Counted from the first letter of the stretch, positions 9,974 to 18,367 are shown. The stretch is DNA of 64,000 bases from Bacteroidota bacterium (GCA_023429135.1 JAEYWD010000094.1:1-64000); one strand, 5' to 3'. Translations and numbers: made by a program. Notes: generated by a model from the sequence alone, not told the origin.

Positions 9974-11641
9974 ATGAAAATTTATCCATGTATACTTGGA
10001 TTTCTATTTCTTTTTTCGGGGTCTCACCTGCAAGGACAAATTTCAAATATTGGATTAGTTGCACATTATTTACTTGATGGTAATACCCAGGATATTAGCG
10101 GCTTCAACAATCATGGCACTTTACATGGGGCAACATCCACTTCTGACAGATTAGGCAAACCAAACTGTTCGTATTCATTCAACGGTCAAACTGATTATAT
10201 TTCAGTCCCTAATTCGGCTTCTTTAAATCCCACTGATGCCATAACAGTTGCTGCTTGGTATAAAACTACACCTTTTGTTGGCTCAGGAGCGGACCCGATA
10301 GTCAATAAAGCATTTAACAGCCATACGGAACCGTTTTATCAGTATCATCTGGGAGTATGCGGAAATCAATACTGGAATGCACAATCAAGATTTGTTTTTT
10401 ATCTGTCAATTAATGACCAACTGGATGGAGTAAATACGGAAGAAAATCTTTATTCATTAAACACATGGCACCATATTGTAGGCACTTACGACGGAACAAC
10501 CATAAAAATATATGTAGATGGAATATTAAGGACTTCCAAGGTTCACCCAGGAAAAATGCAGGATTATGGTTCGGATATCTTTATAGGCAGGCACAAGAAT
10601 GTAAATAATGGAACGATTTACCATTTACCAGGCACAATAGACGATGTGAGAATATATAGCAGAGCACTTTCACAGGATGAAATCGTAAACCTGTTTAACG
10701 CAACATCGCCATTAGAATTTAACATTACATCGCAGGGTGAATGTATAAATAAACCGGTAAGCTTCAATTATTCAGGGTTTTCTGGCTACGATTCCCTTAA
10801 ATGGAATTTCGGGGACAATTCCTTTTCAAAAGAAGTGTCTCCCGCACATGTATTTAAAAAAGCCGGTGAATATGATGTTACCTTAAGCATGTTTTACAAG
10901 AACCAAAAAAATGACCAGAAAAAGAAAATAACCATTACCGACATTCCATCAGTAAAGCTTGGGAACGACACCACAATTTGTCCCGGAATGGTTATCAATC
11001 TTAACGCCGGCTCCTCTGATGCATCATATGTATGGAATACAGGACTGGTAAGCAATAATATTTATATAAATAAATCCGGTGCTTATTATGTAACTGCAAC
11101 AAACTCGTGCGGCACCTCAAAAGATACTATTAACATTCATTACAGTCAATTCGCCCCGGTGTGGGTAACAGCAGATACCACGGTTTGCCGGAACCTACTA
11201 TCAAAGATAACTGCAAAGGGGCCATCGAATTATCAGTTTATCTGGAACAATTCATACGAAGGGAAAGACTTTGAATTCCAGCCAACAGCAAATCAAACGC
11301 TGGATCTGGTAATAATAAATGAACACAATTGCCAAAAATCATTTAAAACGTTGATCAATGTGAAAGATTGCTTTAAAGAAATAATCATCCCAAACGTATT
11401 CACACCCAATGGAGACGGGAAAAATGATTTTTGGGTGATCGAAAATCTGGATAAATACCCAAATGCTGTTGTAGAAGTATTTAACAGATGGGGCGATGTG
11501 GTCTTCAGATCAAAAGGTTATTTTACTCCATGGGATGGATATTTCAACGGCAAACGCTTGTCGCCGGGGTGTTATTACTACAATATTATTTTAAACACCG
11601 GGCACGAATCCTTCAAAGGGCCTCTAATGATTTATCAATAA
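9974..11641 (+). CDS. LamG-domain T9SS type B cargo protein
   Basis: A 555-residue secreted protein. It has a signal peptide (to about 'GSHLQGQ'), a LamG/concanavalin-like domain (about residues 25-240: 'LVAHYLLDGNTQDISGFNNHG', 'WHHIVGTYDGTTIKIYVDG', 'IDDVRIYSRALSQDEI'), a PKD domain ('WNFGDNSFSKEVSPAHVFKKAGEY', ~255-325), Ig-like segments, and a type B sorting domain (last ~85 residues: IPNVFTPNGDGKND, VFNRWGDVVF). LamG domains typically bind glycans or proteins; the ligand here is unknown. Its sorting domain is close to that of the small protein at 12597-13061. It is convergent with the PorP/SprF gene, the stops overlapping by 7 bp. Confidence 0.9.
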   Translation: MKIYPCILGFLFLFSGSHLQGQISNIGLVAHYLLDGNTQDISGFNNHGTLHGATSTSDRLGKPNCSYSFNGQTDYISVPNSASLNPTDAITVAAWYKTTPFVGSGADPIVNKAFNSHTEPFYQYHLGVCGNQYWNAQSRFVFYLSINDQLDGVNTEENLYSLNTWHHIVGTYDGTTIKIYVDGILRTSKVHPGKMQDYGSDIFIGRHKNVNNGTIYHLPGTIDDVRIYSRALSQDEIVNLFNATSPLEFNITSQGECINKPVSFNYSGFSGYDSLKWNFGDNSFSKEVSPAHVFKKAGEYDVTLSMFYKNQKNDQKKKITITDIPSVKLGNDTTICPGMVINLNAGSSDASYVWNTGLVSNNIYINKSGAYYVTATNSCGTSKDTINIHYSQFAPVWVTADTTVCRNLLSKITAKGPSNYQFIWNNSYEGKDFEFQPTANQTLDLVIINEHNCQKSFKTLINVKDCFKEIIIPNVFTPNGDGKNDFWVIENLDKYPNAVVEVFNRWGDVVFRSKGYFTPWDGYFNGKRLSPGCYYYNIILNTGHESFKGPLMIYQ

Positions 11642-12597
11642 AGTTTAATCCGGGTCAAATCTCCAAAACGGGCAATAATACTAAACTCAACCGAACCATT
11701 CTGATACTTGCTCACGGGAGTTAAATAATAACTGTATCCCAAACAATAGCTGATCTTACGAATCAGCACCCCAACATTCCCCTGAACCGATGCAAAATTA
11801 TCATCTTCAATCAGTGCAATCCAGCTTCCTTTTTTATAATAATAGCGTAAACCCAAGTGAGATTTAATTTCATAATTCTCAGTTGCTGAAAGCATCAGAA
11901 ATGGTTCCAAAGCTTTGGAATTATTAAAATGAAAATATTTACCACCAACCAGATAATAAATCCGGCTCATATATTCTGGAAGAGTAAGTTCTTTTTGTAT
12001 CGATTGAAATATATTTAAAACGTTATCTATGGATAGACCTGCATAAAAATTATAGGGTCGATAATAAGCAATTCCAAAGGCAGAACTTAAATAATAATTT
12101 ACTTCGGTAAACTCAGGCACCAAGGGGTCGTTCGGCTGTTGTGGTGTAAGCTTCTCATTTTGAAAATGGCTTTGTCCAAGTTTAAAAGTTAAACCGACAG
12201 ATAATTTGTTTTTCTTCACAGGGATATGGTAAGCATACGAAAGATTAATCCCGCTATTCCTCATAAAACCAGCCTGATCGGTATAAAAAAGGAATCCGGC
12301 ACCACTGCGGTCACGTGTTCTTATTCCGCTTTTATTCAACAATCCATCCGGCTTGTAAAAATCGAAATTCCCTAATTTAAAGTTTGCACCAGCCATAACA
12401 GTGAGTGGAGAATTTGGCATTCCTAACCATTGTTTTCGCGAAGACAAGGACACGACCGAATAATCATTTGTACCAACAAAAGATGGATTTATGGAAAATT
12501 TCTGATCATAGACTTGAACAGTAACAGGAAGAGTTTGAGAGAATAAGTATCCCAACGGAAAACTCATCAAAGAAATAATTAGTAGTTGCTTTTTCAT
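11635..12597 (-). CDS. PorP/SprF family type IX secretion outer-membrane protein
   Basis: A 320-residue PorP/SprF protein with a signal peptide ending near 'GYLFSQ' and the family opening 'YDQKFSINPSFVGTNDYSVVSLSSRKQWLG', then a beta-barrel-like body. Its start overlaps the stop of the upstream type B sorting-domain gene by one base, so the two are translationally coupled. Established: particular SprF-like proteins work with particular type B cargo. By position this copy serves the 154-residue protein and perhaps the LamG protein at 9974. It is a clear paralogue of the gene at 4180-5163 but diverged throughout. Confidence 0.9.
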   Translation of the reverse strand: MKKQLLIISLMSFPLGYLFSQTLPVTVQVYDQKFSINPSFVGTNDYSVVSLSSRKQWLGMPNSPLTVMAGANFKLGNFDFYKPDGLLNKSGIRTRDRSGAGFLFYTDQAGFMRNSGINLSYAYHIPVKKNKLSVGLTFKLGQSHFQNEKLTPQQPNDPLVPEFTEVNYYLSSAFGIAYYRPYNFYAGLSIDNVLNIFQSIQKELTLPEYMSRIYYLVGGKYFHFNNSKALEPFLMLSATENYEIKSHLGLRYYYKKGSWIALIEDDNFASVQGNVGVLIRKISYCLGYSYYLTPVSKYQNGSVEFSIIARFGDLTRIKLY

Positions 12598-13061
12598 TAC
12601 CAGAATATTAATAAAGGACCTTTAAAGGCCTCTAGTCCGTTATTCAGAATAACAGAATAGCAGTAGGTTCCTGGTGTAACTTTCCGCCCATTGAACATGC
12701 CATCCCAGATCTTTCTGCTCTCAGTTGAGCGAAAAACAACAGTTCCCCACCTGTTAAAGACTTCTATGCTTGCCTCGGGATACTTATTGATATTGGAAAT
12801 AACCCAAAAGTCGTTAAGACCATCACCATTAGGAGTAAACACATTAGGTATCACAATATCGTCTCTGCAGTTTCCTAACCTTATATTAACATTAAAAGCT
12901 TTTAAACATAATTGAGAGGTAGTCACCTTGCCATGCATGGGACAATGTAAAATAAGATTGTTCGTATTCTGACAAATTAAAGGTTTGGACAGAACAAGCA
13001 AACAAATAATGAGCAATGCTCTAAAATAAGCTCTGTATTTCAATCGGTTAGAAGAACTCAT
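12597..13061 (-). CDS. minimal T9SS type B sorting-domain protein
   Basis: A 154-residue protein made of a signal peptide ('ALLIICLLVLSKPLICQ'), about 35 linker residues with cysteines ('LILHCPMHGKVTTSQLCLKAF'), and a complete type B sorting domain over the last ~85 residues (IPNVFTPNGDGLNDFWV, VFNRWGTVVF, WDGMFNGRKVTPG). Almost all the mature protein is the secretion signal, which is unusual because cargo normally carries large repeat regions. It heads a two-gene operon with the PorP/SprF gene. It could be a small surface protein in its own right, a remnant of a larger adhesin, or a partner of the adjacent LamG protein. Confidence 0.85.
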   Translation of the reverse strand: MSSSNRLKYRAYFRALLIICLLVLSKPLICQNTNNLILHCPMHGKVTTSQLCLKAFNVNIRLGNCRDDIVIPNVFTPNGDGLNDFWVISNINKYPEASIEVFNRWGTVVFRSTESRKIWDGMFNGRKVTPGTYCYSVILNNGLEAFKGPLLIFW

Positions 13062-13093
13062 ATAAATGAAGAGTTGGCAATATTTTACGCAAT

Positions 13094-13113
13094 ATACTTA
13101 TTTAATTAAGTAT
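13094..13113. promoter_or_regulatory. inverted repeat in the divergent gap 13061-13241
   Basis: ATACTTA - 6 bases - TAAGTAT is a perfect 7-bp inverted repeat, 33 bp before the minus-strand start at 13061 and about 48 bp before the plus-strand PspC promoter's -33 element. It could be an operator for either side. A second palindrome lies at 13161-13179. Confidence 0.35.
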
Positions 13114-13160
13114 TAAGACCAAGTGGTACTTTTTTCTAAAGACATCTAAAAATTATTTAC

Positions 13161-13179
13161 TACTATGTATTGCATAGTA
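13161..13179. promoter_or_regulatory. palindromic candidate operator of the PspC/PadR operon
   Basis: TACTATG - 5 bases - CATAGTA is an interrupted palindrome; the inner bases at 13169/13171 also pair, leaving one mismatched pair in 19 bp. It covers the -33 TTG at 13170-13172. PadR-family repressors bind interrupted palindromes of about this size and often repress their own operon, and a PadR gene is the second gene here. Assignment to this PadR is inference. Confidence 0.55.
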
Positions 13180-13201
13180 TATATTTTTTAATATATCTTT
13201 G
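13170..13201 (+). promoter_or_regulatory. promoter of the PspC/PadR operon
   Basis: TTG at 13170-13172, a 21-bp spacer, then TATCTTTG at 13194-13201, matching the Bacteroidetes TTG/TAnnTTTG consensus. The ATG of the first gene is 40 bp downstream at 13241. Confidence 0.7.
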
Positions 13202-13240
13202 TATAAAATTATAATAAGTATAACCTAATATTTTTGAATT

Positions 13241-13696
13241 ATGAAAAAGGTAATAACCATACATATTAACGGACTGCTATTCCACATGGAAGAGGACGGA
13301 TTTAACGTAATGCGAGAGAGCTTGTTTCGCCAGGGCAAACAGGGCGATAAAGCAACCGAAGCTGTTCTAGCCGAGAAATTTTCGGCTTTGATAAATTCTG
13401 CTAAACAAGTTGTCACGCTGGCCGATGTTCAAAATGTACTGGGTCAGCTTGGCTTCAAAAGTTCCTTCGAATCATCGCAAACAGGAAGTTCTTATAATAC
13501 GTATGAACCCAAACGGCTCTACCGCAAAACGACTGATAAGGTTTTAGGCGGTGTATGTTCCGGTCTTGGAGAATATTGGGATATCGACCCTACTCTTTTG
13601 CGGATCCTGTTTGTTATTGCTTTCTTCGGGTTTGGAGCTGGCCTGCTGTTTTACATTCTCCTGTGGATTATTATTCCTGAAAAGAAATTATTTTAA
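13241..13696 (+). CDS. small PspC-domain protein
   Basis: A 151-residue protein. Residues ~1-75 form a soluble domain ('ITIHINGLLFHMEEDGFNVM') that resembles the N-terminus of the large PspC protein at 14056. Residues ~90-148 are a PspC domain ('KRLYRKTTDKVLGGVCSGLGEYWDIDPTLLRILFVIAFF' followed by a hydrophobic segment and 'WIIIPEK'). PspC domains are inner-membrane stress-response modules. It looks like a shortened paralogue lacking the large C-terminal region. It is the first gene of a PspC-PadR-PspC operon, with an 11-bp gap to the PadR gene and a palindrome over its promoter. Molecular role unproven. Confidence 0.85.
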   Translation: MKKVITIHINGLLFHMEEDGFNVMRESLFRQGKQGDKATEAVLAEKFSALINSAKQVVTLADVQNVLGQLGFKSSFESSQTGSSYNTYEPKRLYRKTTDKVLGGVCSGLGEYWDIDPTLLRILFVIAFFGFGAGLLFYILLWIIIPEKKLF

Positions 13697-13707
13697 TTCG
13701 AACTACC

Positions 13708-14046
13708 ATGAACTCAGACAATGCAAAAGCACAAATGAGGAAAGGGGTTTTGGAATATTGCATACTGCTTATTCTTAATCAGAACGATGCCTACGCAACA
13801 GATATAATCAATCAGCTCAAAGGTTCCCAGATGATTGTTGTGGAAGGCACTCTTTACCCCTTGTTAACCCGTCAGAAAAATGCCGGATTGTTGAACTACC
13901 GCTGGGAAGAATCGCCCCAGGGACCTCCCCGTAAATATTATTCGATTACCGAAACAGGTAAAAAATTCCTGGAAGAACTTAACGATGCCTGGAACGAACT
14001 TATCGAGTCAGTAACTTCAATTCGAAACGCTTACCAAAATAAATAA
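13708..14046 (+). CDS. PadR family transcriptional regulator
   Basis: A 112-residue winged-helix regulator of the compact PadR type: 'RKGVLEYCILLILNQNDAYATDIINQL' (recognition region), 'VVEGTLYPLLTRQKNAGLLNYRWEES' and 'GPPRKYYSITETGKKFL', the hallmark wing. It lies between two PspC genes with gaps of 11 and 9 bp, so it probably controls its own operon, plausibly through the palindrome at 13161-13179. The inducing signal is unknown; an envelope or drug-stress signal would fit the neighbours and the family. Confidence 0.92.
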   Translation: MNSDNAKAQMRKGVLEYCILLILNQNDAYATDIINQLKGSQMIVVEGTLYPLLTRQKNAGLLNYRWEESPQGPPRKYYSITETGKKFLEELNDAWNELIESVTSIRNAYQNK

Positions 14047-14055
14047 CTCCTAGCC

Positions 14056-16152
14056 ATGAAAAAAACAGTAATTATTAATATAAACGGAATAGTTTTTCAT
14101 ATCGACGAGGATGCCTTTGAAAGACTAAACGGTTACCTGAGCTCCCTTAATCACTATTTTGGCAATTCAACCGAAGGTGGTGAAATTATAACCGATATCG
14201 AGGCAAGAATAGCAGAACTTCTTCAACCTAAATTATCGGACATCAAACAATCCATAACCATAGAAGATGTAGAAGAAATTCTTTCAATCCTTGGTTCACC
14301 CGAAGATATTGCGGCTTCTGACAATACATCTTACGAAAACGAAACTTCGTCGCAAGCTACCTATACAGCAAAAAAAACGTCGAGAAGACTATACCGCGAT
14401 GTTGAGAACTCGGTTATAGGGGGTGTATGCAGCGGCCTGGGTGCATATTTCGATATTGATCCGGTTTTCTTCCGGGTAGTTTTTATCGCATTGATATTCG
14501 CCGGCGGTGTATCTCTTATCATTTATCCGATTCTCTGGATTGTTGTGCCCGCTGCCAGAACCTCAGCCCAAAAACTCGAGATGCGTGGTAAGGATATCAA
14601 CATAAGCAATATTGAACGGACAGTGAGAGAAGAATTCAGCCACATCAAGAGAAACATGGACAAGCCCGACTCGGCCATGAACCGACTGGGAGGCTTTTTC
14701 CGTGAGTTACTAGCATTTCTGGGAGTTTTCCTCAGAGGTGTATTTAATGTATTAAGGTATGTTGTAGGAGCTTTTCTTATAGTATTGGCAATTTCTTTTT
14801 CTGTTGCCATTATAGGAGCATTGTATTTTAAGAACTTTACTATCGAAGGCGAATTCAACGAATACTTCAGCTCACTGCAGGACTTTCTGTATAACATTAT
14901 CAGTCCTCTGAATGCCGACACCATGCTGTTCCTCCTGTTTGTTATTCTGGTGCTGCCCATTGTGGGTCTTATCTATCTTGGTCTCAAACTTCTTATTCGT
15001 TTCCAGGCTCGTCAAAAATGGGTAGTGTTGGTGGTATCCGTTATATGGATTCTATCCATTGTATCGTTTACAGTGCTGGTATTCAACGAAGCCGATAATT
15101 TCAGATCGGAAAACGAAACCAAGGAAATTATAAATCTGGCTCAGCCATCGGGAAAAACATTAATAGTAAGCACACCCCTTACTAGCGAGAAAGAAGAAGA
15201 TTTTCTGGAATTTTTCAGTGACTCCCGGCTCTTTTTCCCTATAAAAAACGGAAGTACTGAAGATTATGCAGGCATAATCCGTATTGATGTGGAAAGAACC
15301 AGCTCAACAACTCCCGAGATGCAAATTATAAGAGAGGCCCGCGGGGAGGACCGTACGGAAGCGATGGAATCGGCCAAAGGAATCAAAATTAACTATACCC
15401 AGAAGGATTCATTGCTGGAACTGGATCCGTTTTTTCGGGTCGCCAATGATAAACGCTGGAAGTTTTATCGTACAAAAATAATCATCCGCCTGCCGGTCGA
15501 TACCAAAATCTATTTTGATGAGAATACCCGGGAATTGCTTCACAACATCCGCAATGTTAACGATATATGGGACGAAGATATGGTAAACAGAACATGGATA
15601 ATGACTGATAACGGACTGGAATTAATGGGTTCCAATTCCACAGAAGTACAACCCCTCGCCGACTTTGGCAATAAAGCGCTTAACCTTCAGCTCCGAGATC
15701 GCTACGGAATCGACCGGAACAGTTTCTACAGATACGATAATGGCAAAAGCTTTGGGAGCATTATGATAAACAACAGCAAATATTATTACGGTACCATTGA
15801 TCTGGATATAAAAAAGAGCGAAAACAACCAGGTATTTGTTGAACTGGTAAAAACAGCATCGGGAAAAAATACGCGCGACGCCCAGAAACTATCCAATGCA
15901 ATCGAATATAGTTACGAGCTTAACGATTCGGTTCTGTGGCTCGACCCCGTATTCAGGTTCCCGGGGAATAACAATTGGAATAACCAGAATTTAAGAGTTG
16001 TGGTAAGGGTACCCATTAACAGGAAAATATATATTCCGCGGGATTTCGAACCGGTTATTGGCGAGCTCTCCAAAGCTGACGACGATTGGAACGGACACTA
16101 TATAAACCGCCCATTGATAATGAAGAACGAGGGTTTGGTTAAAATGGAATAA
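14056..16152 (+). CDS. large PspC-domain membrane protein
   Basis: A 698-residue protein in three parts. Residues 1-95 are a soluble domain shared with the small PspC protein ('VIININGIVFHIDEDAFERL', 'DIEARIAELLQPKL'). Residues ~112-175 are PspC ('RRLYRDVENSVIGGVCSGLGAYFDIDPVFFRVVF'). Three or more further membrane segments follow (~225-345), then a ~350-residue extracytoplasmic region with two related halves ('KINYTQKDSLLELDPFFR...KRWKFYRTKIIIRLPVDTKIY' and 'SYELNDSVLWLDPVFRF...NQNLRVVVRVPINRKIY'). The architecture is common in Bacteroidia beside PadR regulators. The C-terminal region looks like a beta-rich sensor or adhesin-like domain; its ligand is unknown. Confidence 0.85.
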   Translation: MKKTVIININGIVFHIDEDAFERLNGYLSSLNHYFGNSTEGGEIITDIEARIAELLQPKLSDIKQSITIEDVEEILSILGSPEDIAASDNTSYENETSSQATYTAKKTSRRLYRDVENSVIGGVCSGLGAYFDIDPVFFRVVFIALIFAGGVSLIIYPILWIVVPAARTSAQKLEMRGKDINISNIERTVREEFSHIKRNMDKPDSAMNRLGGFFRELLAFLGVFLRGVFNVLRYVVGAFLIVLAISFSVAIIGALYFKNFTIEGEFNEYFSSLQDFLYNIISPLNADTMLFLLFVILVLPIVGLIYLGLKLLIRFQARQKWVVLVVSVIWILSIVSFTVLVFNEADNFRSENETKEIINLAQPSGKTLIVSTPLTSEKEEDFLEFFSDSRLFFPIKNGSTEDYAGIIRIDVERTSSTTPEMQIIREARGEDRTEAMESAKGIKINYTQKDSLLELDPFFRVANDKRWKFYRTKIIIRLPVDTKIYFDENTRELLHNIRNVNDIWDEDMVNRTWIMTDNGLELMGSNSTEVQPLADFGNKALNLQLRDRYGIDRNSFYRYDNGKSFGSIMINNSKYYYGTIDLDIKKSENNQVFVELVKTASGKNTRDAQKLSNAIEYSYELNDSVLWLDPVFRFPGNNNWNNQNLRVVVRVPINRKIYIPRDFEPVIGELSKADDDWNGHYINRPLIMKNEGLVKME

Positions 16153-16167
16153 AAAATTGAGAGATAA

Positions 16168-16197
16168 TTGCCGGATCAAAAAAGATTTATATTTTTG
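16168..16197 (+). promoter_or_regulatory. tRNA-Gln promoter
   Basis: TTG at 16168-16170, a 19-bp spacer and TATTTTTG at 16190-16197, an exact match to the Bacteroidetes TTG/TAnnTTTG consensus. The tRNA begins 17 bp after the -7 element. Confidence 0.75.
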
Positions 16198-16213
16198 CAC
16201 CGCAATTATCCAT

Positions 16214-16284
16214 TGTCCAATGGTGTAGTGGTAGCACAGCAGATTTTGGTTCTGTTAGCCTAGGTTCGAGTCCTGGTTGGACAA
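16214..16284 (+). tRNA. tRNA-Gln (anticodon TTG)
   Basis: A 71-nt cloverleaf. The acceptor arm TGTCCAA pairs with TTGGACA (16277-16283), followed by discriminator A. The D-arm contains GGTAGCAC. The anticodon stem GCAGA/TCTGT closes a seven-base loop whose bases 34-36 are TTG, reading glutamine CAA. The T-arm contains GGTTCGAGTCC. The 3' CCA is not encoded. It has its own promoter and a terminator, and forms the left border of an AT-rich accessory region. Confidence 0.95.
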
Positions 16285-16297
16285 CAGAGAAAACACC

Positions 16298-16337
16298 AAA
16301 CCCCTTTCAAATACGAGTTATTGGAGAGGGGTTTTTT
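16298..16337 (+). terminator. intrinsic terminator after tRNA-Gln
   Basis: AAACCCCTTTC (16298-16308) pairs with GAGAGGGGTTT (16324-16334) with one G-T wobble, followed by a T-run. It ends transcription of the tRNA 13 bp after its 3' end. Confidence 0.85.
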
Positions 16338-16341
16338 ATTT

Positions 16342-16359
16342 GGGGGACGATAAGGGGAC
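16342..16359. other. G-rich direct repeat next to the tRNA; possible attachment-site trace
   Basis: GGGGGAC (16342-16348) and GGGGAC (16354-16359) lie just after the tRNA terminator and just before the low-GC accessory genes. Mobile elements in Bacteroidota often integrate beside tRNA genes. No integrase and no matching second copy of the tRNA 3' end are seen in the window, so an attachment site is only a guess. Confidence 0.25.
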
Positions 16360-16374
16360 AGAATATGATTAATA

Positions 16375-17283
16375 TTAAACTTCATTTGAAACATTGAATT
16401 TCAATATTTCAAGATATAATACACAGATCCAGGAAAAACAAGGAATAGTTAAATTACTAAAGAATGTATCAGCATCCATAATTTCATGACTTTCAATATT
16501 TCTATCTCCTCGATTAAATAAGTGAAAAAACCTATTCCGAATTGTAATAATAAAATTGCCGACTTCTAAAAACTTAATGGATAATTTTTCATACGGTTGT
16601 GAATCGGGATGTATAAAACTATCACCTATCAAGGTTGCTATTGTTTTGTAATAATCTTCCTGTATGGCAGGGTGAACTTTTGAAAGATCAAAATCAATAG
16701 AAGTTTGTGCTAATGAACTATCTTTGAATATTATATTTATAGCACTTTTAAGAAACCCTAACTCTCCTTTTTGATTACCGCTATTTTTTTCGAAAAAATC
16801 TTTTAATAGGCCATAGGTATATTTGAAGTCTTTTGTTCTTGAAACATAAATCAAGGGGAAAGAAAAGGAAATTAGCTCGAGTATTCTATATATATAAACA
16901 AAGGCTGTAGTATATGATTTTTTTTCTTGATAAGTAAAAAAATTCAAAATCTCATTTAACAATCTAAAATAGAAATCTTTGTTCCTATTAGCATTTTGAG
17001 GATTAATAAAATATCTCTTTAAGTCTTCTGTGGTAAATTCTTCACTTATATAATTTGATAAGTTTTTGAATACGTGATATTCTGAACGATAGAATTTTGA
17101 AAAAAAGTCTATATTTTGACAATAATCAACTTCTGTATATGTATTTTTAAAATCAATAGACCCTAATAGGCATCTGTAAATAATATAATTATAGGCAGTA
17201 TTCTCCTTAATTATGAGAGGCCGAAAAGAAGGATCTATATAAGCTTCTTTAAAAATATCGAATATTTTAAAAGGATCTTGCAC
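16375..17283 (-). CDS. HEPN-like protein, partner of the DUF262/DGQHR-like gene
   Basis: I do not recognise the family. It is a 302-residue, mostly helical, aromatic-rich soluble protein with no signal peptide. Near the C-terminus, R249-N-R-F-F-H254 fits the R-x4-H motif of HEPN RNases, where R is often followed by N, and sits at the end of a predicted helix as in HEPN domains. It is the second gene of a two-gene minus-strand operon, 9 bp after the DUF262/DGQHR-like gene. Its base composition is much more AT-rich than the flanking core genes, a sign of transfer. The setting beside a tRNA and an XRE/ImmA/PIN operon suggests a phage-defence or toxin-antitoxin role. The HEPN call is from one motif and is tentative. 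Confidence 0.6.
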   Translation of the reverse strand: MQDPFKIFDIFKEAYIDPSFRPLIIKENTAYNYIIYRCLLGSIDFKNTYTEVDYCQNIDFFSKFYRSEYHVFKNLSNYISEEFTTEDLKRYFINPQNANRNKDFYFRLLNEILNFFTYQEKKSYTTAFVYIYRILELISFSFPLIYVSRTKDFKYTYGLLKDFFEKNSGNQKGELGFLKSAINIIFKDSSLAQTSIDFDLSKVHPAIQEDYYKTIATLIGDSFIHPDSQPYEKLSIKFLEVGNFIITIRNRFFHLFNRGDRNIESHEIMDADTFFSNLTIPCFSWICVLYLEILKFNVSNEV

Positions 17284-17292
17284 TTTTTATAA

Positions 17293-18315
17293 TTAAATCG
17301 CAGTTTCTTCAAAAAACAATTCTGTTAGTTTAGCTTCATCATAATCACTATATATGATGAAGCTTTCAATATACATCTTTGATAACTCTCTTCGATATTT
17401 ACCAAGTTTTACTTTTGAAGGATTTATTGCTCTAAATGCTTGTTCGAATATTTGAATACAATTTTCAATTCTATTTAACGACTGTTTTGCAAAGTATTCA
17501 TAAGACTTTTTAATACCAACACAAAATCCTATAAGGTTATTATTTACTTTTAGCCATTCTTTAATCGATTGATTTTCTGATAATTTATCAATTAACTTGA
17601 TTACGTTTTTAAATTCGATCTTGTTCTCAGTAATATCTGTATCAAGTATTTTTCCAATCAGGATTTGATCTAATTTTTCATTTATGAATTTATCATTTTC
17701 AATATGAACAGAATTGGTAATAAAAGCTAAATATCCTTTTGAAATGTCATGAAGATTAAATGAACCTCTAATAATACTTTCGCCTCTATCTTTCTCACTC
17801 TGAATAGATATGTTTAATTCGGAAAAATCAAAAAGTTCCTGGGTAAGTATTTCTATTTGGTGTCTTGGTGTCATAGCTTTTTGACCGTTATTGAGAGTGA
17901 TCATTCTATAAAGCAGTTTGTCCTCATTGCTAGAGATAATAATATTAAGTAGAAGTACTCTTTCATTATCAAATAATTCTGAAGTATCAGAAGCTCTTTT
18001 TAAAGTATTAAGTCTCTGTAATCCATCAAGAATATATCCTTCTTCAATATTTTTATTTACAAACTCTGCAATATTCTCTTGCTCACCATTTTGAAGATCA
18101 ACTACGAATGCTATTGTAATGGGAGGCATTATACACCCTTTCAAAATATCCCTTTCAAGTCTTTCATAAAATTTAACATCAAGAATTTTCCTTTGAGCCT
18201 CAAATCGATTTATTAAAGGATAAAGTTTTTCTACAGCAAATTTATATGTTGTTTCACCTACAAGAACTTTGCTTGCAATTACCTTGTCATCATAAGAACT
18301 AAAGATTTTAATCAT
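17293..18315 (-). CDS. DUF262/DGQHR-like (ParB-nuclease-fold related) protein
   Basis: A 340-residue soluble protein. 'EEGYILDGLQRLNTL' (D97-G-L-Q-R101) resembles the DGQQR core of DUF262 and the DGQHR core of DndB-like proteins, and 'LNNGQKAMTPRHQIEIL' (~141-157) resembles the following conserved block ('iN.gq.plsp.E'). In this one the residue after DG is Leu rather than Gln. Related domains occur in GmrSD-type modification-dependent nucleases and in phosphorothioation systems. The frame opens upstream to 18381, but that part runs into the hairpin at 18368-18397; the ATG at 18315 is preferred. First gene of an AT-rich operon with the HEPN-like gene. Exact family unresolved. Confidence 0.6.
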   Translation of the reverse strand: MIKIFSSYDDKVIASKVLVGETTYKFAVEKLYPLINRFEAQRKILDVKFYERLERDILKGCIMPPITIAFVVDLQNGEQENIAEFVNKNIEEGYILDGLQRLNTLKRASDTSELFDNERVLLLNIIISSNEDKLLYRMITLNNGQKAMTPRHQIEILTQELFDFSELNISIQSEKDRGESIIRGSFNLHDISKGYLAFITNSVHIENDKFINEKLDQILIGKILDTDITENKIEFKNVIKLIDKLSENQSIKEWLKVNNNLIGFCVGIKKSYEYFAKQSLNRIENCIQIFEQAFRAINPSKVKLGKYRRELSKMYIESFIIYSDYDEAKLTELFFEETAI

Positions 18316-18367
18316 AATAATTTCTTTTGGCGTAAAGAAGTCTATTTTAAGAACTATCAAATATAAA

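Noticed and set aside
16214..16359. Complete integrated element with attL/attR
   Set aside because: No integrase gene and no second copy of the tRNA 3' end anywhere in the window.
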